From: JANXSF01 sp043745195 | GTDB taxonomy: Bacteria; Acidobacteriota; Terriglobia; Bryobacterales; Bryobacteraceae | Assembly (NCBI GenBank): GCA_043745195.1 | Contig: JAYTTF010000072.1 | Coordinates: 1-29,494, forward strand | Length of the DNA stretch: 29,494 nucleotides | Direction of reading: 5' to 3' | Shown here: piece by piece, positions 8,329 through 16,849 of the stretch | How the letters are laid out: each line of letters begins with the position of its first letter | Numbering within the stretch: the stretch's first letter is position 1 | Notes under the pieces: model-generated | The model's input: only the letters and a program-made list of their open reading frames with translations | Database searches by the model: none | What the model was told of the DNA's origin: nothing | Translations under genes and position numbers: made by a program

Positions 8329-11234
8329 CCCTATCAATTCACCGATTCGGCAAGTCGGTCGAGATTTCCGCTGAGGCGGATGGTCTTACTATTCGAGGAC
8401 CTCTTGATATAGCAACGCGAGATGCGTGGCCACCTGATGCGATTGCTGCACCTGGTGGCTGGCGCACCGCATTTGAAATTGAACAGCTAATTGAGCTTGG
8501 CCTGGCTGAATCTATTGATGGTCGCGTTGTGTTACCGTATCGAAATTTTCAGGCAATCCAAGAGGAGATGCCGGTAAGCTTAATGTCGGCGTGGTCAGCG
8601 CATAGCCCCTTTCTGCTGAAAATTGATCGCAAGAGCGATTTGGGACGATCAGATTTTCAGTACCGTTATAGCTTCCTATTGGCGAGCCGACAAGTGCAGG
8701 TTGAACGAATAGGTTACTACGCGAGAAGGACTACAAGCGCTGAGGTCTTCCTGCTAGATGCCCAGATGTACAGTCTGCTTGAGTCGATGGACGAATTCAA
8801 CGCTCTTGCACCGGAGGCAAAAACGCCGCAGGAGAGCTGGCTCACATTCGCCAAAGTGAAGGGATGCGCTAAAGGAGTTGGCGCAACTCTGGACGCCACT
8901 TTGCAGAGCAACGATGTGATTGTGCCGTCTTCACTCGGACTGGATATGAAGGAGCACGAAGACGGTTCTTTGAGCTTCCTGCCTAAATGTGCCGAACTCG
9001 CTGGGAAAGACTTCCATCAGGTCTTTGAACGCAATGCTGGCGCGGAAAAGCTGTATTCGCTAGATAGGCCTGGCTTGAGCAAGTTGCGAATTGTTCTCAC
9101 TGATGAGCAGCACGAGGTCCTTCGGCGGATGAAGCGAGTCCGACGCATCCAGGGCGTTCAAAAAGACAGCTTGAAGCGCGATCCTGGGCAAGTCTTCGAT
9201 GGCGTAGCGGAACACGTTGACCTTCCTTACGGCGACAGGGTGATCGGCATCGGCGATTTCGCATTCGCACCGGTACCTCGTTCGGATTCGCACGAATCAA
9301 CGATGGCGAAACTATGGCAAGACACGGGTACAAGTCCCTCCTCACCACCTTCTGAGTTACCGCCCGGCACCGCAATGGAGGGCTCTTCTGGCGAAGAGGA
9401 CGTAATCGCCAATGCCGCGAATCAAGTAACCGTGGCGAACCTGCCTGACGCACTTTCCGTCAGCGACGTGCATTCGGCTGGGGAAGGAATCAAGGAACCA
9501 ACCTCTAGGCCAAAAGGATACCTGCTCGTTGACACCAACGAAGAAACAGTTCGAAGCGGATTCATATCCGAAGCCGAAAAGGCTGGCCACTTTGCAGGAG
9601 AGTTCCCTTTTGAGCGACCCAATGCCTTTAGACTAGACCGCAATCTACATCCACATCAAGAGCGGGGAGTGCGATGGCTGCAAACTTGTGCTCAAATCCC
9701 AGGGCGCAAGGGGGTCTTGCTAGCTGATGATATGGGTGTTGGGAAGACAATCCAGATTCTAACGTTCTTGGCTTGGTGCATTGAGTCTGGTAAATTTCCA
9801 GACCTCTCCAAACAGGAACCACCTTTCCGGCCAATCCTTATTGTGGCTCCGCTCATTCTCCTTGATACACGAACATGGGAGAAAGAGATGGAGACGTTCT
9901 TCAAAAACGATGGCGTCGTTTTCTGGCCGGTGCTCACTCTTCATGGGGCCCAGCTCGCCCAACTTCGGCGTACTGATGCCGAAGGAGCCGAAGTTGAAAT
10001 TGGCAAGCCGATTCTAGACCTGAACAGGATACAACGGCACCGTGTGGTGATTACTAACTATGAAACACTGAGGAATTATCAGCATAGCTTCGCCTACAAC
10101 AGAGACGGTAAATCTCTGTGGTCCTTTATGGTTACCGACGAAGCTCAAGAATTTAAGATCCCGAATACAAAACTCTCACATGCAATGAAGGCAATGAAAG
10201 CCGATCTGCACATTGCCAGCACCGGAACACCCGTTGAAAACCGATTGCTCGATCTTTGGAATATTTGCGATGTTTTGCAGCCTGGATTGCTCGCCTCCGC
10301 GAAACAGTTTGTCGAACAGTTCGAGAAAAACGTTGATGCAGCGGCACAGGAAGAAAGTCTGCAAATACTAAAAAAGAAGCTACTTTTTCAACAGCAACAC
10401 GCTTTCCTGCTTCGACGCACCAAATCTGAGGTCGCGAACCTACCGCCCAAACACATCCTTAAACTAGATTGCGCCATGTCCGAGAAGGAAATTGCTGCCC
10501 ATCAAGCGCTACTGGGCGAGTTGCAACGAGAGAATAAGCCAACTCGCTTCCTCATGGTTCTTCATCGGTTCGCGCAACTCTATCAACACCCTGCTCTGCT
10601 GTCTGACGATGCTGAGGGTCAGAGTGCAGCCCAGCTTATTCATCAGTCTTCGAAACTTCAAAATGTTATCCAACAACTACACGCGATTCGAGGAAAACGG
10701 GAGAAAGTGATTGTGTTCGCCCGGCATCGGGCGATGCAGGGAGTACTGTCAAAAGTTTTGCAAGATGAATTTCAACTTCCCGTGCGAATTGTCAACGGCG
10801 ATACGAAAATGCGGTCAATATCATTTAAGACTGGAGGACTGAAAACTCGCAATGCTATTCTGAATGATTTTAAAGCCCGTCCAGGATTCAATGTTCTGAT
10901 TCTCTCCCCGTTCGTGGCCGGTATTGGGCTTACCATTGTTGAGGCGAACCATGTGATTCATTATGGGCGGTGGTGGAACCCTGCCGTGGAATCTCAAGCC
11001 ACCGACAGGGCTTACCGCATTGGTCAACCAAAGGAAGTATCGGTTTACTTGCCAATTCTTCATGATCCTTCCGGGCGAATTTCGCCTACCTTCGATGAGC
11101 GGCTCGATATTCTGATGGAAAGAAAACACAGATTGGCGGAAGATTTCCTTCGACCGCTTCCACCGGAAGATGAAATGGCGGGTGAGCTTTTCACAAACCT
11201 ACGAGAAGAGGCTAACGCTTTAGTTGAACATTGA
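8325..11234 (+). CDS. zorD: Zorya effector ZorD (Snf2-type helicase)
   Basis: A 969-residue protein. The C-terminal half is a complete SF2/Snf2 ATPase: Walker A DDMGVGKT (468-475), DEAQ box (605-608), motif III STGTPVENR (~632-640), then the second RecA lobe with VIVFARHRAMQG, GIGLTIVEANHVIHYGRWWN and motif VI QATDRAYRIGQ (891-901). The family effector is described as a DNA helicase/nuclease activated near the ZorAB motor. Residues 1-~430 carry no fold I recognise; an acidic, S/P-rich linker (~325-380) separates them from the helicase. Only ~65 residues follow motif VI, so no C-terminal Mrr-type nuclease domain fits there. If there is a nuclease, it lies in the N-terminal half or within the helicase. 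Confidence 0.9.
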   Translation: MTLSIHRFGKSVEISAEADGLTIRGPLDIATRDAWPPDAIAAPGGWRTAFEIEQLIELGLAESIDGRVVLPYRNFQAIQEEMPVSLMSAWSAHSPFLLKIDRKSDLGRSDFQYRYSFLLASRQVQVERIGYYARRTTSAEVFLLDAQMYSLLESMDEFNALAPEAKTPQESWLTFAKVKGCAKGVGATLDATLQSNDVIVPSSLGLDMKEHEDGSLSFLPKCAELAGKDFHQVFERNAGAEKLYSLDRPGLSKLRIVLTDEQHEVLRRMKRVRRIQGVQKDSLKRDPGQVFDGVAEHVDLPYGDRVIGIGDFAFAPVPRSDSHESTMAKLWQDTGTSPSSPPSELPPGTAMEGSSGEEDVIANAANQVTVANLPDALSVSDVHSAGEGIKEPTSRPKGYLLVDTNEETVRSGFISEAEKAGHFAGEFPFERPNAFRLDRNLHPHQERGVRWLQTCAQIPGRKGVLLADDMGVGKTIQILTFLAWCIESGKFPDLSKQEPPFRPILIVAPLILLDTRTWEKEMETFFKNDGVVFWPVLTLHGAQLAQLRRTDAEGAEVEIGKPILDLNRIQRHRVVITNYETLRNYQHSFAYNRDGKSLWSFMVTDEAQEFKIPNTKLSHAMKAMKADLHIASTGTPVENRLLDLWNICDVLQPGLLASAKQFVEQFEKNVDAAAQEESLQILKKKLLFQQQHAFLLRRTKSEVANLPPKHILKLDCAMSEKEIAAHQALLGELQRENKPTRFLMVLHRFAQLYQHPALLSDDAEGQSAAQLIHQSSKLQNVIQQLHAIRGKREKVIVFARHRAMQGVLSKVLQDEFQLPVRIVNGDTKMRSISFKTGGLKTRNAILNDFKARPGFNVLILSPFVAGIGLTIVEANHVIHYGRWWNPAVESQATDRAYRIGQPKEVSVYLPILHDPSGRISPTFDERLDILMERKHRLAEDFLRPLPPEDEMAGELFTNLREEANALVEH

Positions 11235-11588
11235 ACCTGAGGGCTTCGCGTGGAAAGCAGAATTCAGCAAGGCCCTCGCGATGAAATCTGCATTGACTCG
11301 GCGTCATCATTGAGCGCCTTTCGGTTTGCATCGGTTTTGTAATCCCTGTAATCTTGAACAGAATTCGATTAGAACTCCGGGTTCTTGGAGTCCTACAGCG
11401 GAATCTTCAGAATTTACCATCTCCCCGGCCTCCAGTGAACTAAACCGCTGGTAAAAACACCTCGTAAACTTCCGCGCAGTGCGAGACGACCGCGCAGTAG
11501 GGGTGGCGAGCGACGATAAAGCGCTTGCTGTCCCCGAGAGTTCTCAGACATCATTCGCTTTTGGCGGCAGCGATTGCCGCCCGATGCG
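11235..11588 (+). other. Gene-free stretch between zorD and repeat copy 2
   Basis: About 350 bases with no convincing gene. No T-run terminator hairpin is obvious directly after zorD. On the minus strand at about 11450-11550 a short frame reads GDSKRFIVARHPYCAVVSHC followed by AEVYEVFLPAV and a stop; it looks protein-like and may be the end of an eroded gene, but it is too short to call. The rest appears non-coding. Confidence 0.5.
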
Positions 11589-11891
11589 CGGCCACCGCCG
11601 CGGACCGGTGTGTCCGCGTATCGTTTCGCCACACTTTGCTACTTCAATTCTCCAGCCAATGTCCACCCATATCCCGGCGTTTCCACTCGCAATCTCCCGC
11701 CCGGCGCCTTCCGACTGGTTCCCAACGCCCAACGCCGACGCTCTTCCCCACTCCGAACACGAACAAAACCCATCGCCCTGAACTTCACGGTGCGCTTTAG
11801 TTCACCGCACTTTTAGACCAATTCCGCGCCACGGCTTCTCTTTGTCCTCTCAGCCTTTTGCGCGCGAAACCGGGCAAAACATCTATGCAGT
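11589..11891 (+). repeat. 303-bp direct repeat, copy 2
   Basis: Same sequence and orientation as 3274-3576, without indels and with about ten point differences. It contains the same CGCGGAC/GTCCGCG hairpin (11599-11618) near its left end. Here it ends 75 bp before the start of the 'RLNALKSTGPKS' gene, so this copy may be in its original setting, possibly as an upstream region of that gene family. Copies 1 and 2 bracket the RHS remnant and Zorya operon. Confidence 0.93.
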
Positions 11892-11966
11892 CACAAGTCA
11901 TTTTGCTAGGATTCTAAAGCACTTAACCATAGTGTCCTTTAACCCGTCTGCTATCCTGTAGACGCC

Positions 11967-12779
11967 ATGAGAACTGACGATAAACGCAAAGAAACCTCGC
12001 GCCTCAACGCGCTGAAATCCACCGGCCCTAAATCCACCGAAGGCAAACGCCGCTCTGCCTTCAATTCCGTCACCCACGGCGCTTACGCCCGTACCCTCAT
12101 CCTCCCCGGCGAAAAACTCGACGAATTTGAGGAACTCATCCGAGTTCACCTGGAAACTTGGAAACCCATCAACAGGATCGAAGATATCCTGGTTACAGAA
12201 ATGGCCACCACCCTTTGGCGATTTCGCCGACAGGCTCCCGCCGAAGCCAGCCTCATCGATATTCAAATTCAACGCATGACATGCAACGAAGTGGAATTCA
12301 CCAGCCTCAATGCCCACGGAGCCTACGCGATCGCCGTAGCTAGCCTGCAGAGTCAGGGCGACGCCCTATCCCAAATCGCCCGTCAAGGCCGCCGCCTGTT
12401 GTCTCAGTATCAACAACTGCGCCAGGAAATCCTAACCACCCGTGAACTGTTCCCACCTGTCGCGCCAGACCCACCTAACCTCCAGTCACAGCCAGACTTG
12501 GATACTCAAAAGGTGCCTGTTGAAACGGACCTAACCGAGGACCAACAACCTACCAACAAATCCAACGAAAGTGAATCGCAGCCTGCTGAAAATGAGCCTG
12601 TTGGAACGAACCTAACCGACTCAATCACGCTCCGCTTTCCATTCCCTCGCGAAACCCGAGTTCTCAACCCACACAGCAACTTATACGCTGCCCTCCCTCC
12701 CATCTCGCGGTCTGCCGAACGTGCTCCAACTGCGGGGACTGAAGCACCAACGAAAGTGTATGGCGCAGGTGGTGTCTAA
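11967..12779 (+). CDS. Uncharacterised acidobacterial 'NALKSTGPKS' family protein
   Basis: A 270-residue soluble protein. The first 50 residues carry the family hallmark SRLNALKSTGPKSTEGKRRS followed by AFNSVTHGAYA; closely related 'N-A-x-K-H-G-L' proteins occur in many copies in Acidobacteria and some Planctomycetes with no known function. Residues ~55-160 look helical (ILVTEMATTLWRFRRQ, LSQIARQGRRLLSQYQQLRQ). The C-terminal ~110 residues are low-complexity, P/E/N/T-rich, with a partial internal repeat (VPVETDLTE... and EPVGTNLTDS), so probably disordered. The basic, KS/TP-rich start could bind nucleic acid, but that is speculation. The 303-bp repeat lies 75 bp upstream. Confidence 0.75.
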   Translation: MRTDDKRKETSRLNALKSTGPKSTEGKRRSAFNSVTHGAYARTLILPGEKLDEFEELIRVHLETWKPINRIEDILVTEMATTLWRFRRQAPAEASLIDIQIQRMTCNEVEFTSLNAHGAYAIAVASLQSQGDALSQIARQGRRLLSQYQQLRQEILTTRELFPPVAPDPPNLQSQPDLDTQKVPVETDLTEDQQPTNKSNESESQPAENEPVGTNLTDSITLRFPFPRETRVLNPHSNLYAALPPISRSAERAPTAGTEAPTKVYGAGGV

Positions 12780-12841
12780 CAAGGCTTGCACCAATTGCGA
12801 TCAACCAGTAACTTAATGCCAGTTTTGCAAGCGCGTCTCCT

Positions 12842-12877
12842 TCTGAATTCGCTACACTCTGAATTCGCTACACTCTG
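12842..12877 (+). repeat. 16-bp tandem duplication upstream of the propeller gene
   Basis: The unit TCTGAATTCGCTACAC is present twice in tandem, plus four more bases of a third unit, 27 bp before the start codon at 12904. Each copy carries a TACACT hexamer that could be a -10 element, so the duplication may give two alternative promoters. This is visible in the sequence; a promoter function is inferred. Confidence 0.7.
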
Positions 12878-12893
12878 TTGTTTACTCTTCTGT

Positions 12894-12900
12894 AGGAGGT
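12894..12900 (+). promoter_or_regulatory. Strong Shine-Dalgarno site fixing the start of the propeller gene
   Basis: AGGAGGT lies four bases before ATG 12904 and is the best ribosome-binding site in the window, where many genes have weak ones and TTG starts. It suggests this secreted protein is translated efficiently. Confidence 0.8.
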
Positions 12901-12903
12901 CTT

Positions 12904-15900
12904 ATGATCAAACGGCTATTGCCGTTAGTGGCAAGCCTTACTGCCGGAGCCGCATGGGCCGCTCCAGTTTCTTACCCTTTGTTTTTTGAACCTTCTCCCA
13001 CAACTGGGCAATACCTTGCCAGAGGGAAAGGCTACCAATCTCTTGTCCACGCTCGCGGCTTGGACTTGCAATCGGGCGACCGCAAAATTCCCATTCGCTG
13101 GAGCCATTCCCGTTCAACCCAAGTCCGCCCACTCGATCAACAACAAGGCGTGACCAATTATTTTCATGGCCGCGACCCCGAACAATGGCGCACTAACATC
13201 CCCCATTTTTCCCGAATGCAATGGCTTGGCGTGTTCCCGGGAATTGATGTGGTACTTTACGGCAACGGCACCTCTCTCGAATTCGACGTCATCCTTGCAC
13301 CAGGCGCCAATGTCGCTGATTTTGAATTGGACTTTGGCGAAACTTCCGGTATCCAATTAAGCCCGGAAGGAGAACTGCGCCTTAGCCGCGAACTGAAGCT
13401 TAAGAAACCGTTCGCCTATCAGCAAATAGCCGGTGTCGCATGTCCTGTCCCTGTTCGCTTTCAACGACGCTCCGCCAATCACTATGGTTTCGCCGTGGGA
13501 AGTTACGACAAGTCCAAACCCCTGATCATCGATCCGGTTCTAACTTACTCTTCCTATTTTGGTGGCAGCCTGGCTGACCAGATCAATGCCGTCTCCGCAG
13601 ACAACGCAGGCAACGTCTACATTGCCGGTTCCACCACATCTGTGGATCTTCCCGGTGCAGTCAGAGGCGCAGGTCTTGGCAGCCAGGACGTCTTCGTTGC
13701 CAAGCTCAATCCCACTGGCACAGCTGTAATTTATGCCACCTACATAGGCGGCACTGGCCAGGAATCTGCCAGCGCTATGGCACTCGATAGCACAGGCTCC
13801 GTCTACTTAACCGGTCAGGTTGGTTCCACAAATTTTCCAACTACACAAAACGCTGCCCAACCCCAATTAGCTGGAGGCAGCGGCATCACCGATGCTTTCG
13901 CTTTGCGCCTCAACGCAGCAGGCAACGCTCTTCTTTACTCAACTTTTCTTGGCGGTCCTCTTTCCGATACTGGCAACGCCATTGCCCTCGATGCCCAAGG
14001 CAACGCCTTCGTTGCCGGCGCAACCCAATCGCTTACATTCCCCGCAGTCACCAATGCCGATTTTCCAATCCGAGGTGGCGGCGATGCCTTTGTCACCAAA
14101 ATCAACCCTAATGGCAGCAAGTTCCTCTACACTCTGATCATGGCTGGATTCGGTCTGGACACCGCGTATGGCGTGGCAGTCGATACCCGAGGAGCTGTTT
14201 ATGTCGCCGGCGAAACTCGTTCCAGCAACTTCCCCGTCACTGAGGCCGCCTATCAGAAACAACTCAAGGGCACCTCCGATGCGTTCATTACGAAATTTTC
14301 CAGTACTGGCGACGTGGAATATTCCACCTTCTTCGGTGGTGAGTCTGCCGATCTCGCCAGAGCCATTGCCGTAGATTCCCAAGGCAACGCCCACATTACA
14401 GGGCAAACCTATTCTGCAAATTTCCCCGTTACCAATGGTGCAGTCCAGCCGGCAGTGTCCCTCATTCCCGATGCCTTTGCATCGAAATTCAGTGCATCCG
14501 GAACTGGTTTGGTTTACTCCACTTATATTGGAGCGTCTGCAGATGATATCGGGAATGCCATCGTTCTTGATCCGCAAAACAACGCTTACATAGCGGGCGA
14601 AAGTTCCTCCGTTGATTTCCCATTGAAGGCCGATGCCTCAGGCCCCTCTTTCCCTAATTCAGGTGGAAATGATGCTTTCGTCACTAAGCTCAATGTGAAT
14701 GGCACCGCTTTCGTTTTCTCAACGCAACTCGGTGGTTCAGGAAATGATGGTGCCCGCGCCATTGCTGTCAACGCCGGTAGAATCTATATAGCGGGCACCA
14801 CTTCATCCAATAATTTGCGACAAACTCCCGGCGTCGTTGGGCTCATTGCCTCTGGCGAAAGCGACGGCTTCGTTGCCCGCTTTTCGGAAATTACTGTTGG
14901 TCTGCAACCTACTGAAGTTACCGTTGGTCCCGGTGACAAAGTTCAGTTCACTGCAACAGTTCTGAATGCCAATAACCCCGCTGTTCGTTGGGCAGTGTTT
15001 CCAGCACTGGGTACAATTGATGCCAATGGGTTATATCAAGCCCCCGCCATCATTTCGCAACAACAACCAATCGTGGTAACGCTTACGAGCGTCGCCGACC
15101 CTTCGAAATTTGCCGAAGCCTCCATCACCCTTTCACCCATTGGCAGCATCATCATTAATCCTAATGCTGTCAATTTGGTTGCCAGACAGACTCAGCAATT
15201 CACTGCCACTCAAGCGAATGTCGTAGGCATACCACTCCTTAACTGGTCCATTTCGCCGAACCTCGGCACCATTTCGCCAACCGGCTTTTATACCGCTCCC
15301 GATGCAATCGACGCCTTAACAACGGTCACCGTAAAAGCTACCCTCCCCAGTGATGCCACACGTTCCGGATCGGCCGTTGTTACCCTTGTCCCCAACTTTC
15401 CACAAGTAACTGCCGCTGGTTTGGTGAACGCCGCAAGTTATGCCCCACTAGGTTCCGGTGTCTCTCCCGGATTGATCGTAACTCTATTTGGAATTGGCTT
15501 AGGGCCCCAGACTCCTGCCACCGCAAAGTTGAACAGCCAAGGCCGAATCGATACAAATCTCGAAACCACTCGTGTCTTGTTTGATGGAATCCCGGCCCCC
15601 ATGATTGCAACCTCCTCTGGACAAATCAGCGCCATCGCTCCCTATAGCGTTGGCAACCAGGTCAGCACTCAAATGCAAGTGGAATTTCAAGGTCGCAAAT
15701 CGGTGGTTGTCCCTTTCCCCGTTGTTCCCACTTCTCCTGGTTTGTTCACCGCCAATGCAAGCGGTAAGGGCCAGGCGGCGGCGCTCAATCAGGATGGAAC
15801 TTACAATTCCCCACTCAATCCTGCCGCCCGTGGATCCATCGTCGTACTCTTTGCCACTGGGGAAGGCAAGACAACACCAGACGGAGTTGACGGCAAGCTC

Positions 15901-16122
15901 AGCGCCGCCCCCCTTCCATCACCGCAAGCTCCAGTAACTGTTACCATCGGCGGCGTGGATGCAGAGATTGTATACGCCGGTGGCGCGCCAGGTTTAACCG
16001 CCGGCCTGCTGCAAATCAACATTCGTGTTCCCTTAGGTTCTGTGCCAAGCGCCACTGCTCCCATTGCACTTAAGATCGGCAACACCACTAGCCCGATTGG
16101 AGTTACCATTGCTACTCGTTAA
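12904..16122 (+). CDS. Secreted SBBP beta-propeller protein with Ig-like and Solibacter C-terminal domains
   Basis: A 1072-residue exported protein. Signal peptide: LLPLVASLTAGAAWA (ends about residue 20). Residues ~20-210 are the N-terminal domain usually found before SBBP propellers (SLVHARGLDLQSGDRKIPI, FPGIDVVLYGNG, FELDFGETSGI). Residues ~215-650 hold seven repeats of the type 'Y-S-T-x-x-G-G-x-x-x-D-x-x-x-A-I-A-x-D-x-x-G-N-x-Y-I-A-G', which fits a seven-bladed propeller. Two bacterial Ig-like domains follow (VGPGDKVQFTATV with GTIDANGLYQAP; NLVARQTQQFTATQ with GTISPTGFYTAPD). The last ~240 residues match the Solibacter-type C-terminal domain (VNAASYAPLGSGVSPGLIV, TLFGIGLGPQT, ILYATGEG-like FATGEGKTTPDG). 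Likely extracellular or cell-surface; ligand unknown. Followed by an overlapping secreted CBM9-like gene. Confidence 0.93.
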   Translation: MIKRLLPLVASLTAGAAWAAPVSYPLFFEPSPTTGQYLARGKGYQSLVHARGLDLQSGDRKIPIRWSHSRSTQVRPLDQQQGVTNYFHGRDPEQWRTNIPHFSRMQWLGVFPGIDVVLYGNGTSLEFDVILAPGANVADFELDFGETSGIQLSPEGELRLSRELKLKKPFAYQQIAGVACPVPVRFQRRSANHYGFAVGSYDKSKPLIIDPVLTYSSYFGGSLADQINAVSADNAGNVYIAGSTTSVDLPGAVRGAGLGSQDVFVAKLNPTGTAVIYATYIGGTGQESASAMALDSTGSVYLTGQVGSTNFPTTQNAAQPQLAGGSGITDAFALRLNAAGNALLYSTFLGGPLSDTGNAIALDAQGNAFVAGATQSLTFPAVTNADFPIRGGGDAFVTKINPNGSKFLYTLIMAGFGLDTAYGVAVDTRGAVYVAGETRSSNFPVTEAAYQKQLKGTSDAFITKFSSTGDVEYSTFFGGESADLARAIAVDSQGNAHITGQTYSANFPVTNGAVQPAVSLIPDAFASKFSASGTGLVYSTYIGASADDIGNAIVLDPQNNAYIAGESSSVDFPLKADASGPSFPNSGGNDAFVTKLNVNGTAFVFSTQLGGSGNDGARAIAVNAGRIYIAGTTSSNNLRQTPGVVGLIASGESDGFVARFSEITVGLQPTEVTVGPGDKVQFTATVLNANNPAVRWAVFPALGTIDANGLYQAPAIISQQQPIVVTLTSVADPSKFAEASITLSPIGSIIINPNAVNLVARQTQQFTATQANVVGIPLLNWSISPNLGTISPTGFYTAPDAIDALTTVTVKATLPSDATRSGSAVVTLVPNFPQVTAAGLVNAASYAPLGSGVSPGLIVTLFGIGLGPQTPATAKLNSQGRIDTNLETTRVLFDGIPAPMIATSSGQISAIAPYSVGNQVSTQMQVEFQGRKSVVVPFPVVPTSPGLFTANASGKGQAAALNQDGTYNSPLNPAARGSIVVLFATGEGKTTPDGVDGKLSAAPLPSPQAPVTVTIGGVDAEIVYAGGAPGLTAGLLQINIRVPLGSVPSATAPIALKIGNTTSPIGVTIATR

Positions 16123-16846
16123 AATCCCAACACTCTTGCTCGTTGCACTTCCCCTGATCGCACAAAATGATCTGCGGCCCAATCTGAAGCCCATTCCACG
16201 CGTAGAAGTTCGCCGCGCAACTGGAAAAATTATGGTCGATGGCAAGCCCAACGACTCCGCCTGGAAAGATGCCGCCGTTGTTGAATTTCAATTTCCCTGG
16301 GATTTCCAAACCGGAGTGAAGCAGAAAACCACTGCCCGCCTTTTGTGGGACGACGACAATCTTTACATCGCCTATGATTGCGAGGATTCCGACGTTGTTG
16401 CCCACTATGACAAGCGCGACGATCCCACTTACAAAGACGACGCCGTTGAAATCTTCATCTACCCCGGCAAGAATCGAAACCTCTACTATGGCCTGGAAAT
16501 GAATGCCCGCAGCACTCTCTACGATTACTTCTACATCTTTCCCCAACTGCTGATGAAGCGGCTCGATTTGACAGGCGTGCAGTTGGCCACCAACATCCGC
16601 GGCACCCTAAACATGACGTCTGATAAAGATCAAGGCTGGACTCTCGAAGTTGCCATACCCTGGAAAAATTTTGAGGAGTTGGGCACTGGCATGCCCCCCA
16701 AGCCCGGTGAAATCTGGCGTGCTAATCTGAACCGTTGGGATGGCACTGAACCAAACCGCCGCTTAAGCCAATGGTCCGATTCCGGTATGACGAAAGCCAA
16801 TCCCCATTGGCCCGAGCGCTTCGGCGAACTGTTGTTTGTTAAGTAA
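16109..16846 (+). CDS. Secreted CBM9-like carbohydrate-binding protein
   Basis: The frame is open earlier, but TTG 16109 is preferred: GGAG lies seven bases upstream and the protein then starts with a clean signal peptide (LLVKIPTLLLVALPLIAQ). It overlaps the previous gene by 14 bp, implying coupling. The mature domain (RRATGKIMVDGKPNDSAWKD, TARLLWDDDNLYIAYDCED, KDDAVEIFIYPG, NRNLYYGLEMNARSTLYDY, GWTLEVAIPWKNF, RANLNRWDG) matches the family 9 carbohydrate-binding-module-like fold, covering almost the whole ~245 residues, so this is a stand-alone domain without a catalytic partner. CBM9-like domains bind sugar ends or act as surface proteins; the ligand here is unknown. Confidence 0.87.
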   Translation: MLLVKIPTLLLVALPLIAQNDLRPNLKPIPRVEVRRATGKIMVDGKPNDSAWKDAAVVEFQFPWDFQTGVKQKTTARLLWDDDNLYIAYDCEDSDVVAHYDKRDDPTYKDDAVEIFIYPGKNRNLYYGLEMNARSTLYDYFYIFPQLLMKRLDLTGVQLATNIRGTLNMTSDKDQGWTLEVAIPWKNFEELGTGMPPKPGEIWRANLNRWDGTEPNRRLSQWSDSGMTKANPHWPERFGELLFVK

Positions 16847-16849
16847 AAG

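Larger units (their letters stand above)
4328..11234 (+). other. Zorya type I anti-phage defence operon (zorA-zorB-zorC-zorD)
   Basis: Four same-strand genes overlap one another by 17, 4 and 4 bp: a MotA-like channel with coiled-coil tail, a MotB/OmpA-like partner, an EH-signature protein and an Snf2-type helicase. This set and order is that of type I Zorya; type II would have an HNH protein (ZorE) instead of ZorC and ZorD. In the known model, ZorA and ZorB form an ion-driven membrane motor that senses phage attack, and ZorC and ZorD act on the invading DNA. No obvious strong promoter is visible in the 142 bp between the RHS remnant and zorA. The operon lies between the two 303-bp direct repeats. 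Confidence 0.9.

Noticed and set aside
13939..14577. Minus-strand 212-codon frame inside the propeller gene
   Set aside because: G/I/S-rich mirror of the SBBP repeats; it repeats with the same period as the real gene and is a shadow.
16064..16108. Longer start for the CBM9-like protein
   Set aside because: It would spoil the signal peptide and lie deep in the previous gene; TTG 16109 has a GGAG site and a clean leader.
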